A stretch of DNA of 64,000 nt from Cryptomeria japonica (GCF_030272615.1 NC_081405.1:158397954-158461953), one strand, 5' to 3'. Shown: positions 25,300 through 37,850, counted from the stretch's first letter. The notes: a model not told the origin generated them from the sequence alone. A program made the numbers and translations.

Positions 25300-25490
25300 C
25301 AAGTAGCGCATACGCGGTTATAAAATTTGAAATCACCGCGTACGTTCTCAGGTCTGTTGTTCCTGAGCCTAGAAAAGGTACCATGCATGTGCTACCTTTA
25401 GGAAAATGAGCGCATACGTGCTACTTATAGGAAAATGAGCGTGTGTGCGCTAATAAGCCCTAAAGCACCGCATATGCACTGCCTATCAAA
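25300..25490. repeat. Copy 2 left subterminal repeats (GCGCATACGCG type)
   Basis: About six copies of a motif around CGCATACGYGCTA occur in both orientations: AGCGCATACGCGG, ACCGCGTACG, GCGCATACGTGC, GTGTGCGCTAA and others. The same motif family recurs on the right side at 33880-34150 and 38595-38670. Confidence 0.7.
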
Positions 25491-25631
25491 AAAAGTTAAA
25501 AAAAAAAAATTGGGTCTTATTTTCTCATGACAGTCACCTTTTTTTCCCATTTTCTCCGCCAAACCGCGAATGGGGTACCTCATTTCTCCTCCAAACCGCA
25601 AATGGGGTGCCTCATTTCTCCTCTAGACACT

Positions 25632-28163
25632 ATGGATCAAGGCTAGTTTTTGTTAATTTTTGTCTTTCTTTCCCATTTGTTCAATTTGTTTTATGTTTTG
25701 AATTTAATCATTAATTTTGATTAGGTTTTTTTATTTTTTGTTTCAAAAACTAGATTTTGATAACCCACAACCAGAAAAAAAAAAAAATGCACCTCCTGAA
25801 AAGCCACAAGGTACACCCCCAATTCCTCCTTTTGACTGCACACCTGAAACATAAGAGCAATTAATTAATTAATTAGGGCAAAATACATCTAAAATCAATA
25901 GACTGATTGATAAATTGAAAACATCCGAACTTGAGCATCATAAATCCCTCGCCACTAGCCTAGAAACGTTAGCTAATGGTGCCATAGTTGTTTCCACACA
26001 AATTATAAAATGGGGAAACTTTAGGGATAGGTGTCGTCAATACTATGCTGATGGGTTATCATACGAGGGAGTCAAAAACAAAAATAGTTGTAAACAACAA
26101 ATATGTGCCCTTTTTGTTGGTCCTAAAACTGGTCAGTCATTATCTCTTAATGCAAAGAGTTTTCCCATACATTGGTGTACCAATGTGCAGATGAAGAATC
26201 TTTTTTGGTAGAGGTGGTGGATGGTCTTGGATGATCCACCTTGTAATAATTATGAGGTGTCATTGTATTTTTTGAGAAAAGTATACTATGAGTTTGTGCT
26301 CAATGTGCGGCCAAACTATTTTGACATGAGAGAGTTCCATGATAGAGGTGGTGGCTCTACCCAAGATAGATCTGGAGCCCATAGATGAGTAGCCCTGGAG
26401 AGTCATCGCCCCCTAGCACCCAAACCCAAGGTGCATCAGGCTGTCCTAGTAGAGATGAAAGAGTTGATGGAGCTACAAACTCTTAGGGCGGCCACAACAT
26501 TGACTGGTCCCATCATTCAGCATGGGACATCGTTAGCACAACCTATTGTACTTGATGATGAGCCATTAGTTGCTCCGGGTGGTGATAGAGAGCCCATTCA
26601 GCATATGTGTGTCAGTTTCTCAGGGATATGCTCAGAGATAGATGATGCGACCGGTGTAGATGGATCCACATCTCATTCATGCACGATGTGCGGGAGTAGA
26701 TGTCAAGCTCGCACGACTGAGGATTTTGCGCTGACAGATGAGTTGATGGACATGGTGTTTGCCCATCAGCGACAGACATGGGTGTGTTGATTTGAATTCA
26801 TAGCATTTTATTTACCAGTCACTTTAAATTTGTAATTACATAAATGAATTTGCATTTATACATCAATTTAAATTGAGACAAATAATATGCATTTTAGGAT
26901 GCAGCAATGGTATCCCATACTCCTCCCCCAGTTACTACAGCTACAACTTCGATGCTTGAGGTATAATTTGTGGAACATGTTAAAATAGAATAGTACACTT
27001 TGAATTCAAAAATATTACAAGATATACTAGCTATCTTTAATGCTTGGTCCAATTTTTGGTTTGTAGGTGTTGGCAAGGAACCAAATGTCCCAGATTGATG
27101 ACATCACGCTCTCAGTGATCGATTTTGGCCTGCAAGGCTATATGGTATCATATTTTGTACAACCCTTTTTTATGGTTTTTTTTTATGGAATATGCAAGTC
27201 ATTTCATTTTAGATTTTTTAAATTATGTAATATATTATCTGTATTAATAACTCATGTTAATTTTGTTTTTTAGGGTACCCCCTCTGCGTCTAGACCTCAT
27301 CCTAAGAAAAAGAATTCCTCAAAGACTCCAAAATGTGGGAAGAAGGTAATTGAACACATTTTTAGTTGTACAATTGTTTGAAAATATTGAAATCAAGTCT
27401 TAGTTGGGGTTTGTAGATTGATTATTGTTTTTTGTTGTCTATTTTACATGTACAACGACCATTGAGCTATGTGGATTTGTTGAATGCTCCTGATTTGCCC
27501 GTGTACATGTGAACCTGTGATAAATTATAATCTTATATTTTTTTCATACAGGAAATATCCATAGTTGTTTCATCAATGTCGAGCCCTCTTCTGTGCACTG
27601 GAGAAGCATCTCAGGATCCGGTACACTTTTGTTTGATATATTACATTAATTATTTTTAACCTACAATACTTATCATTATATTAATTGTATTTAATATTTG
27701 ATCATTTTTTGTATAGGTAATAGCGATAGTTTTTCCATTGATGGTGAGCCATCCTTAGTCCATTGGAGAAGCATCTCAGGAACGGGTACGTCATTGTTCT
27801 CTATATTATAGCTTTTAAGTGTTTTTGATATATTTATGTTAGTAAATCGTATTAATTGTACATTTAATCTACAATAGACCCCTTCGCAGTATGGCCATAA
27901 TGTGGATCTTTTTAAGTATGTCTTCAAGAAAACTCCTGAGAGTGACAAGGAGAGGAGAGTGAAGACATTAGCTCCTAGATCAGTTGATGAGGTAATCTAC
28001 ATTTCAATCGCAAAGGAATTATAGTTAAATGCATAGTTATGTTGTTAATTGTGAACTATTTTCTACAAAATAATTCTAAATTGGATTTCGAATTGTGGTT
28101 TTGCAGCCATCTACAGAGCCACGTATTGCATCAAAGAGGCTTGATTTTGATGATCCACCATAA
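25632..28163 (+). CDS. ORF1 of copy 2, multi-exon protein of unknown function
   Basis: The likely start is ATG at 25632; the first donor is unclear. Exons that fit GT-AG rules and keep phase 0 are about 25754-26781, 26898-26960, 27067-27144, 27274-27345, 27552-27620, 27717-27785, 27878-27991 and 28107-28163, ending in TAA. The core matches copies 1 and 3: F-P-I-H-W-C, R-W-W, D-D-P-P-C-N-N-Y-E-V, F-L-R-K-V-Y, P-N-Y-F-D and R-G-G-G-S. A C-x2-C-G-S-R-C motif follows. The exon at 27274 carries a lysine-rich, nuclear-signal-like P-K-K-K. Exon 2 has several stops and the second 69-base exon has one TAG, so the copy is probably not functional. The 3' exons are otherwise well preserved. Confidence 0.65.
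27552..27785 (+). repeat. Tandemly duplicated 69-base exon in ORF1 of copy 2
   Basis: Exons 27552-27620 and 27717-27785 have equal length, equal phase and shared sequence (GGAGAAGCATCTCAGGA near both ends). The duplication includes flanking intron sequence. Confidence 0.75.
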
Positions 28164-28354
28164 TTTTAGGATCATATAGTGTTAGTTTTGGTCATAGAAT
28201 GATCAATACATGTAGATATATTCTACATTTTTATTGTATATCAATTTAGACATGGCATATGCCACATTTTTGTAATACTTGTATTGACTTGGCAGACATA
28301 CCTTTTTTTGATATATATAAATGTTAATATTTGATCCAATAAATGTGTATTGAG

Positions 28355-28660
28355 TTTATTATTTTGTATTCATTGTATTTTGTGGCTGTCCTTTTATAAA
28401 GGTAATTGATCATTTGCCTATGTAATCAACAATATGAATATAAACAACAAAAAAATATGATATAAAACATTGCAATCGTGGAATATGATTTCATAAAATT
28501 TCTAAAATGTTGAATTAATCCTAAAAAAATCCTTGTATTCAGTTCATTATTGTGTATTCATTGTATTTGGTGGCTGCCCTTTTATAAATTTAAATGAATA
28601 TTTGCCTATGTAATCAACAATGTGAATATAAACAACAAAAATCGACATTATGAATATAAA
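28355..28660. repeat. Direct duplication of about 187-bp period downstream of ORF1
   Basis: Two copies begin near 28364 and 28552 and share TTTGCCTATGTAATCAACAA and TGAATATAAACAACAAAAA. The duplicated segment lies between the ORF1 stop and satellite B. It may contain the 3' end of the ORF1 transcript. Confidence 0.7.
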
Positions 28661-28671
28661 CAACAATATGT

Positions 28672-30200
28672 GTTTGGTGCGAGAGCACCCTCATGCTCGC
28701 AATGGTCAAATTTTGGTTGTCGTGTGCACAAACTGATGTTACGAGCGTGTCTGGGTGGGTAGGTTTACACTAGGCATGCTCCTCTCATGCATCCCAAAGC
28801 TTCAGAACATCGAGAGTCATACCCTACCTGCACGATCTCTCAAGTTCCCTGAGTCCAAAAAATTGTCAAACTTTGACGGACTGTTTCTTCCAATCTAGGA
28901 CACATTTGATTGATCCATTTGAACCCGTGGGGTTACGTGAGGCTCCTCTATAATGGCCTATCTCAGTTTTTGATGACTCTGAGTCATTTTCAAATGGTAG
29001 CATTTTTTTCCTGCTACAAAAACCATCAGTTGCATGCAATACAAAGTTGCAGGATTGGCTACAATTGATTCGGTTCGTCGTGTGCACAATCCAACATCAT
29101 GAGCACATTTAGGTGGGAAGGTTTATGCTAGGCATTCTCCTCTAGTGCATGCCAAAGCGCTGGAACATCGAGAGTCATACCCTATCGACGTGATCTCTCA
29201 AGTGCCCCGAGTCCAAAAACTTGTCAAACTTTGACGAACTGTTTCTTCCAATCCAGGACCCATATGATCAATTTGTTTGAACTCGTGGGGTCATGTGAGG
29301 CTCCTCTACAATGTGCTATCTCTTTTTTTGATGAATCCAAGCCATTTTCAATTGGTAGCATTGTTTTTCTTGCTGCAAAAATTGTCAATTGCATGCAATG
29401 CAAAGTTGCAGGATTGGCTAGAATTGATTCAGTTCATTGTGTGTACAACCTGACATCACGAGTGCATCCAAGTGGGCAGGTTTACATGAGGCATGCTCCT
29501 CTTGTGCATCCCAAAGTGCCTGAACATCGAGAGTCATACCCTACCGACAAGATCTGTCAAGTGCCCTGAGTCCAAAAAATTATCAAACTTTGACAGACTG
29601 TTACCCATGGGATCATGTGAGGCTCCTCTACAATGGCCTATCTCTATTTTTGACAACTCCAAGCCATTTTCAATTGGTAGCATTTTTTCACCTGCTACAA
29701 AAATCATCAGTTGCATGCAATGCAAAGTTGCAGAATTGGATAGAATTGATTCGGTCAGGTTTATGCTAGGCATGCTCCTCACGTGCATCCCAAATTGTCG
29801 GAATGTCGAGAGTCATACCCTACCGGCACGAGCTCTCAAGTGTCCTGAGTCCAAAAAATTGTCAAAATTTGACAGATTGTTTCTTCCAATCCATGACACA
29901 TATGATCAATCCTTTTGAACCCATAGGGTCACGTGAGGCTCCTATACAATGTACTATCTCATTTTTTGATGACTCGAAGTCATTTTCTATAAGTAGCATT
30001 TTTTTTCCTACTACAAAAAATGTTAGTTGCACGCAATGCAAAGTTGCAGGATTGGCTAAAATTGATTAGGTTTGTCATGTGCACAAACCGACATCACGAG
30101 CGCATCTAGGTAAGCAGGTTTATGCTAGGCATGCTCCTCTCATGCATCCCAAAGTGCTAGAATGTCGAGAGTCATACCCTACCGGTGTGATCTCTACTCA
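28672..30200 (-). repeat. Satellite B of copy 2, 358/359-bp unit, opposite orientation to satellite A
   Basis: The marker CGAGAGTCATACCCTA recurs at 28811, 29169, 29528, 29807 and 30166, with spacings of 358, 359, 279 and 359. Units contain GTCAAACTTTGAC, TTTATGCTAGGCATGC and GGGTCACGTGAGGCTCC. Its + strand aligns with the complement of satellite A, for example TTTATGCTAGGYATGC and GGGGTCATGTG. One unit lacks about 80 bases. Confidence 0.92.
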
Positions 30201-30669
30201 ATCTATGACCCCTATGACCCAATAATGACTCAAATAATTCTCCATGATTATACAAGAATCAATAATTCTCATGGTTGACCTTATCACATCACATAAACTC
30301 AAAACATAGACACAAAAAATAGTCACAAAACATTGTCACATATTATTCAAAAATTTTCCTCTAAATATGGTCAAATCAACTCTTGGCTATTTGAATATAC
30401 AAAAAAATGTCTTACAAATCATCTCATGGGATTTTATACAAAATTTACCATTATAATATGTGTGATTCAACTCTTCACCATTTTAATATACAAAATTTGG
30501 CATCTACATATGTACAAATCAACTCATTGCCATTTAAATATACAAAATTATGCCCCTAAACATGTGAAAATCAGCTCATGGGCATTTATATATACAAAAA
30601 ATGAATATAGAACAATTCGTTGACGATATATACAAAATTCTCAAAATTATTCTACTCTGAACCATATAA
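30201..30669. other. AT-rich spacer between satellite B and ORF2
   Basis: No gene is seen. Short blocks such as ATACAAAAT and CAACTC followed by GCCATTTRAATATACAAAA recur about four times between 30360 and 30600, so it is a loose repeat of roughly 60 bases. Confidence 0.55.
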
Positions 30670-33564
30670 TCAATCAAGTGAACCTTTAGGATCGACTCTA
30701 ACTCGTATTGTGTCATATTGTCTCATGGTCAGAGTTATGAACTTTTCATAAAATCTTGTTATGAGGTCTACCACGATACTTCATCAAATGAATATTTGTT
30801 GCAACAACAAGGTTAGATAAATGAAGAATACATCTACGTGTTTCAAAGTCCTCGAGTAACCAAACATCAGAATTCTTGATAGGGTATCTCTTAAGCCATG
30901 TTCCTATCATGACAATAGACCCTATTGGGTACTCAATACCCTCTCCATCAATAATTGTGGTTGTCAATTTTCTTTTTGGCTCAACCCAACAACACAAATA
31001 ATAATCTATTACTTCTTCATTGTTCTCTTCTGCAACAACTGCATACGCATGACCTGCATTTTATAAAGTGTTAATTAATACCAAAAAAAAAGTATGATGT
31101 ACAACAAAATGAACCAAAAAGAATACTTGCAAAAAAATTAACTCAAAAAATCACCTGAATCCACTAGGTCGGATACATGGTCAAAATCCAATGATGTCTC
31201 CATCTGGCTCAATTGTAGTGCTTTGGGAATTTGATATGTATCAATGGGAACCAATGGTCTACAAGACCATTTGTCAACCCACTCTTGTGATTCACATTCT
31301 TCCCACAAATAATATATGCATGAAGAGCAAAAACATACCACTTGTCTCGTATAAATTACCAGTGAACTTGAATTTGAACTCATAAATGAGTTCATGTCAC
31401 TTGATCCTGCAACTATATAACAATATAGATAGTTTTCAATGTTAGATTCATCTATGAACCATTGACGTACCCGGATTACTTGGACCCATCAATGACTTAC
31501 ACCATCGCACAATTGTTTCTGCATCTATCAACTTAGCACCACCTTCGTACTTCAATTCTTCTCTAGCTAGGGCTCTTTTTACACATTCTCTTGCACCATC
31601 GTGCTCTCCCTTACCATGTCCAGCCTCAGTGAAATTCTAAAAATATTGTACACCGTTTTTCATATGCATCCTTGTCAACCAATAAAACATCCTTGCATTC
31701 TTGAATTGTGTGGTGCAATTATCTGACCATATTAAGTGTCAGTTGTATCATATGTTTCTTTCCCTTAAACTATCATAGAAAACTTTAAAGCATCCTTGTA
31801 CAAACTCCAATGAATGAGTACGATCATCACTTATGTAGAGGTGATACTCTCTTACAACCTTTGTATCCTCCTCTATGGTATCATCTACATGCATGAATGC
31901 TATGTGTACAAAAATAGAAACTTGTGTAGAATGGTAATACATAGATTGCACTTCATTTGGAGGTTGTAGTGTATAATTTTCAGCAAAATAAATGATAGAG
32001 ACAATGGTGCCAAGAGGAAATGTGTCCTTACATAACTTGAATTTCTCATTGAACTCTATGTGTATGCATTATGTACTCATAAACTAGTTTCTCTTGAAAC
32101 ATATATTCATAAATTCAGCTACACATATATCATTTTTCACTATCTCACATCTCTTCAAATATTTTCCATGTTTAACTCCATATGTGATTGTCTTGTAATT
32201 TCCAAAAGAAACTAGTTTCCTACCAATTTCATGTGTGCTCTCCAAATGTACATATCTTGGTAAATGTTGCAAACCACCACATATAGCACAAAAACCTTCC
32301 AAACAAATCATCTTATAATAAATGCAACCATCTTGTCTATTACATAGAACACTTGAAATAAATTCTCTTACTGACTTAGGAGGTTCTTGTATATTTCATT
32401 CCTACAAAATATCGTTAGTGTGAAAAGTAGAACAAATATGATGAAAAATATCATAGTGCATGGAAAATTCAATATGCATCCTACAACAAAACGTGGTGCG
32501 TACATGATTAATCTTAACATAAAAAGGTTTTGCCATTTCAAAAAATCTTTGAGAAATTCTTATTTGAGGAAAAGTTTGAAGGAATCTTTCATAAAATTTA
32601 GTTTGAGTCATATCCAAATAGTGTTTGGAATGTGGCTCATGATTTGTAGACCCGATTTGCCTTCTAACAACATCTCTTTGGTTGGGCAAAACTCTTGTGT
32701 TGTCATGCCAAAAAATTTCAACTAATGTTCTTAGTGCATCAACAACAACCTTATCTTTGCATGGTAGTCTACCTGAGAATGCCCAAAGAGAATTATTATT
32801 AGGTTCCTCTATTTTTTCCCGCCTCTTTAATGCTTTACTTAATGTTGTTCTACTAACATTTAGTGACTTACTTTTTTTTCTTATCAAACGATCTTTTTTA
32901 ATTTTCTTGCTCATTATGGTTGATGTAATGACACATCGAGAAGCATTAGAATCTTTAGTACGTAATTTTGAACCAATAGCTTGATATGCATCAAATAGAT
33001 TTCTCACAATAGTTCTTGCACTGTTACTTTCAGATGATCTTAGGCCTAGAATTTTCATTGTCTCTCTAAAATTCAAATTTCTAATCATTTGAACAATTAA
33101 TTGACATCATACGGTTTGATTTAAGTTTTCAAAATAGTTTTTCTATATTATTTTAACCATTCTCCTACAAGTTCATTCATTCATTTTATCGGGCATTGGC
33201 TTCAATATATTCTCATCAATGTCAATTAGATACTTTGGTTTCCTACGAATGATTCTAGGAGGTGTTAACATTGGTGCATTATGTACATTCAATTCATCAA
33301 ATAGAGAAGGTGTATGTTTATCATTTAATTGATTATTCAATGTGGTATCTTCTTCAATTGCATTAGGTTCATATGGTAAATCAAATGTCTATTCTTCAAT
33401 TGCATTAGGTGCATTATGTTTGTTTGGTAATCTAATTGAGATGTTGAGGATGACATACCTTCTTCTCCCATTGTTCTTATGTCATGTAATTTTGTCATAC
33501 GCTGCCTTTGTCTTTCCTTTTCAACCTCTCGTTGTTCCATCATTTCTCACTTTTTCTTTCCCAT
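30670..33564 (-). pseudogene. ORF2 of copy 2, candidate DDE-type transposase, decayed
   Basis: The gene would cut and rejoin transposon ends. From ATG 33564 one frame holds most motifs: an N-terminal charged stretch, P-K-Y-L-I-D-I-D, a basic segment, N-Q-R-D-V-V, M-A-K-P-F-Y-V-K-I-N-H and a cysteine cluster (C-L-E-G-F-C-A-I-C-G). Then come F-A-E-N-Y-T-L-Q-P-P-N-E-V-Q-S, Y-I-S-D-D-R-T-H near 31840, W-S-D-N-C-T-T-Q-F-K near 31720 and E-A-G-H-G-K-G-E-H-D-G-A near 31610. A donor at about 31154 and an acceptor near 31056 join a last exon with D-F-E-T-R-R. The stop is at 30670-30672. Scattered stops make it non-coding, and the first acidic residue (D in copy 1) is Y here. Invertebrate proteins of unknown function with D-F-A-E-N-Y and H-G-K-G-x-x-D-G look like relatives (from memory). 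Confidence 0.75.
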
Positions 33565-33879
33565 GGTTGATATCGATTATCCTAAATAGAATCATATTAC
33601 ATATATATGTAAAAAAAAGCTCATAAACAAACAAATAATCATAAATATGCATCTTATCATTATTTTTTGAATCAAAACTATTAAACAATCACAATAATAT
33701 TGACAAAACTAATAAGAACAAGAATTCAATTATTTGAAATCATGCAAAAACAAAAAAATCACTTACTTCTATGTATAAAATAGTGATAGAAGTGTAGACA
33801 CAGTTGTAGTGGGGCCTTCAACGACCTCAAAAACTTCTTTTGAGTTCATTGAGGCTCTTGGGCAAATAAAACTATGTCT

Positions 33880-34150
33880 AAGTACCCCATACGCGCTATA
33901 TTAATAACCATGTGCATGTTGTTAGTCCATAAAATGTTGGCAAGCCCAACGATATTTTTTTTTCCACTTTGTACTAATAAGTACCACATACGCGCTCCTA
34001 AGCCTTAAAATGTTATGGCAGGGTAATGAACTAATAGGCTCAGTACCCCGTATGCGCTTACAAGTAATAGTTACCGCATACGTGCTCCTACGCCTTAAAA
34101 ATGTTATGGCAAGGCAGTGAACTAATAGGTTCAGTACCTCGTACGTACTA
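33880..34150. repeat. Copy 2 right subterminal repeats, inner group
   Basis: CATACGCGCT, CGTATGCGCTTA, GCATACGTGCTCC and CGTACGTACT recur about five times beside a repeated ATGTTATGGCAGGGTAATGAA block. These match the left subterminal motifs at 25300-25490. Confidence 0.7.
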
Positions 34151-34177
34151 TTTGTAGTAGAAAAAATGTGAAGGAAA

Positions 34178-34180
34178 AGG

Positions 34181-34233
<53 letters not shown>

Positions 34234-34255
34234 AGGGAGGGAGGGAAGAAGGGAG

Positions 34256-34293
<38 letters not shown>

Positions 34294-34311
34294 TGGAGGT
34301 AGGGAGAGGGA

Positions 34312-34366
<55 letters not shown>

Positions 34367-34449
34367 AGGGAGAGGAGAGAGGGAGAGAGAGAGGGAGGGA
34401 GGGAGGGAGGGAGGGAGGGAGAGAAGAAGGGTATGGAGGAAGGGAGAAG

Positions 34450-34514
<65 letters not shown>

Positions 34515-34581
34515 AGGGAGAGAGAAGGAGGGGGGAGGGGGGAGGGAGAGAAGAAGGGGTATGGAGGAAGGGAGGAAGGGG

Positions 34582-34612
<31 letters not shown>

Positions 34613-34662
34613 GAAAGGGAGAGGGAGAGAAGAAGGGGTATGAGGAAGAGAGAATGGGAGAG
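34178..34662. repeat. GA-rich polypurine tract
   Basis: Almost 490 bases are purine-only on the + strand, made of (GA)n, GGGA and GAAG blocks. Open frames rich in R and E (or S and L) here are artefacts. Confidence 0.97.
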
Positions 34663-34675
34663 AATCAAGTCTCTA

Positions 34676-35256
<581 letters not shown>

Positions 35257-37375
35257 TAGGGTCATATGGTATTCTTAGGGGTCATATGGTATCCTAGGGA
35301 TCCATGCATATGTCCTAAGGGGTCATAGGACACCATATGACTCCTTAGGACACCATATGACCCATAACAACACATAAGAGGTCATATGGAGTCCTAAGGG
35401 GTCATATGACATCATATTACCCCTTAGAACACCATACGACCTGTAATAATGACAAATGATGTCCCTAAGGGGTCATAGAACACTATATGACCTTTTAGGA
35501 CACCATACGATGCATAACGACACCATATGGAGTCCTAAGGGGTCAAATGGTGTCCTCAGGGGTCATTGGAGACCATATGACCCCTTAGGACACCATATGA
35601 CCCCTAATAACACCATATGGTGTCCTAAGGGGTCATAAGGTGTCCTAGGGGTCATAGGACACCATAAGACACATAACAACAACATATGGTGTCGTAAGGG
35701 GTCATAGGATACCATATGACCCTTAGAACACAATATGACCCCTAACAACATCTAAGGGGTCATAGGGTGTCCTAAGGGGTCATATGACACTATATGATCC
35801 CTTAGCACACCATAGGACCTACAACAACACCAAATAGTGTCTTAAGGGGTCATAGAACACCATATGACTACTTAGGACACCATATGACCCATAACGATAC
35901 ATAAGAGGTCATATGGAGTCCTAAGGGATCATAGAATGCTATATGACCTTTTAGGACACCATACGACCCATAACGACACCATATGGAGTCCTAAGGGGTC
36001 AAATGGTGTTCTGAGGGGTCGTTGGAGACCATATGACCCCTTAGGACACCATATGACCCCTAACAACACCATATGGTGTCTTAAGGGCTCATAAGGTGTC
36101 CTAGGGGTCATAGGACACCATAAGACACATAACAACAACATATGGTGTTGTAAGGGGTCATAGGACACCATATGAACCTTAGAACACAATATGACCCCTA
36201 ACAACATCTAAGGGGTCATAGGGTGTCCTAAGGGGTCATATGACACTATATGATCCCTTAGCACACCATAGTACCTATAAATACACTAAATAGTGTCCTA
36301 AGGGGTCATAGAACACCATATGACTACTTAGGACACCATATGACCCATTGGAGACCATATGACCCCTTAGGACACCATATGACCCCTAACGACACCATAT
36401 GGTGTCGTAAGGGATCATAAGGTGTCCTAGGGGTCTTAGGACACCATAAGACACATAACAACAACATATGGTGTTGTAAGGGGTCATAGGACACCATATG
36501 AACCTTAGAACACAATATGACCCCTAACAACATCTAAGGGGTCATAGGGTGTCCTAAGGGGTCATATGACACTATATGATCCCTTAGCACACCATAGTAC
36601 CTATAACAACACTAAATAGTGTCCTAAGGGGTCATAGAACACTATATGACTACTTAGGACACCATATGACCCATAACGACACATAAGAGGTCATATGGAG
36701 TCCTAAGGGGTCATAAAACACCATATGACCCCTTAGCACACCATACAACCCATAATGACATCAAATGATATCCTAAGGGATAATAGAACACTATATGACC
36801 TTTTAGGACACCATACAACCCATAATGGCACCATATAGAGTCCTAAGGGGTCAAATGGTGTCCTAAGGGGTCGTTGGAGACCATATGACCCCTTAGGACA
36901 CCATATGACCCCTAACAACACCATATGGTATCCTAAGGGGTCATAAGGTGTCATAGGACACCATAAGACACATAACGACAACATATGGTGTTGTAAGGGG
37001 TCATAGGACACCATATGACCCTTGGAACACAATATGACCTCTAACAACATCTAAGGGGTCATAGGGTGTCCTAAGGGGTCATATGACACTATATGATCCC
37101 TTAGCACACCATAGGACCTATAATGACACCAAATAGTGTCCTAAGGAGTCATAGAACACCATATGACCCTTTAGAAAACCATATGATGTTGTTATGGGTC
37201 GTATGGTGTCCTGAGGGGTCATATGGCATCCTATGACCCCTTAGGACACCATATGGTGTTGTTATGAGTCGTATAGTGTCTTAAGGGGTCATATGGTGTC
37301 CTAAGGGGTCATGGGACACCATATGACCTCTTAGGAAACAATATGCCCTCTAATGACACTTAAGGGTTCATATGG
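35257..37375. repeat. Short-unit palindromic satellite with higher-order structure
   Basis: The array is built from CATATGGTGTCCTAAGGGGT and its complement, alternating in head-to-head and tail-to-tail fashion every 20-35 bases. A longer block, containing AGGGTGTCCTAAGGGGTCAT then GACACTATATGATCCC, recurs near 35753, 36208, 36533 and 37050. This gives higher-order periods of about 325-520 bases. Confidence 0.93.
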
Positions 37376-37583
37376 TGGGCTAATAAAATGATATATTATT
37401 TAAAGTTATGAATAGAACATCATACAATATAACATTGGTAGTTTAGTTTTGATATAGCTAAGTTATACCATTGTCATCATAAGAGAGACTCCAATCGAAC
37501 AAAAAATGAGGCTTTGCTGAAAAGAAAGTGTAAGAGCTTGACCTAACCCTAAGAGTACTACCTTTCTAAAACATATGATGCTA

Positions 37584-37850
37584 TTAAATTTGCAAGGTTA
37601 TAGGACTGATCTCGATTGTGACTATAGGAATTACACACTTGATTTCTTTCATGGGTATGTACCCTTCCAATCCTTTTGACAAGTGATGATCATCATATAC
37701 TACCACTTCCATGCTTACAATAAACTTTAATTTCTTTAGGTGACAGGCATTGTGTAACAGCATGGGAACTCTTGCATACCCACCACTATCATTCACTGTG
37801 ACATCATCTATGTTACTCTCCCTCTTTCTCTTCCTACCAGTTGTTTCTTT
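37584..37850 (-). CDS. Possible third gene or exon of copy 2, unknown protein
   Basis: A minus-strand frame of 88 codons opens after a good acceptor (TGTTTTTTAG at 37851) and closes at 37584. It starts K-E-T-T-G-R-K-R-K-R-E, a basic nuclear-signal-like stretch. It continues with Y-A-R-V-P-M-L-L-H-N-A and ends T-L-Q-I. It lies between the satellite and the second GA tract, away from ORF2. It may be an upstream exon of ORF2, a separate gene or chance. I do not recognise it. Confidence 0.35.
   Translation of the reverse strand, partial: KETTGRKRKRESNIDDVTVNDSGGYARVPMLLHNACHLKKLKFIVSMEVVVYDDHHLSKGLEGYIPMKEIKCVIPIVTIEISPITLQI

Noticed and set aside
28672..30200. CRISPR-like regular array
   Set aside because: Units are ~358 bases with no short repeat and unique spacer layout, and the DNA is plant. 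It is satellite DNA.
35456..37050. Frames of 60-105 codons with repeated P-Y-D-P-L-G-H-H-M
   Set aside because: They mirror the short-unit satellite and its higher-order repeats.
35257..37375. Telomere-like CCTAA/TTAGG words
   Set aside because: The words occur within CCTAAGGGGTCATA units and in both orientations; there is no run of TTTAGGG or a relative.
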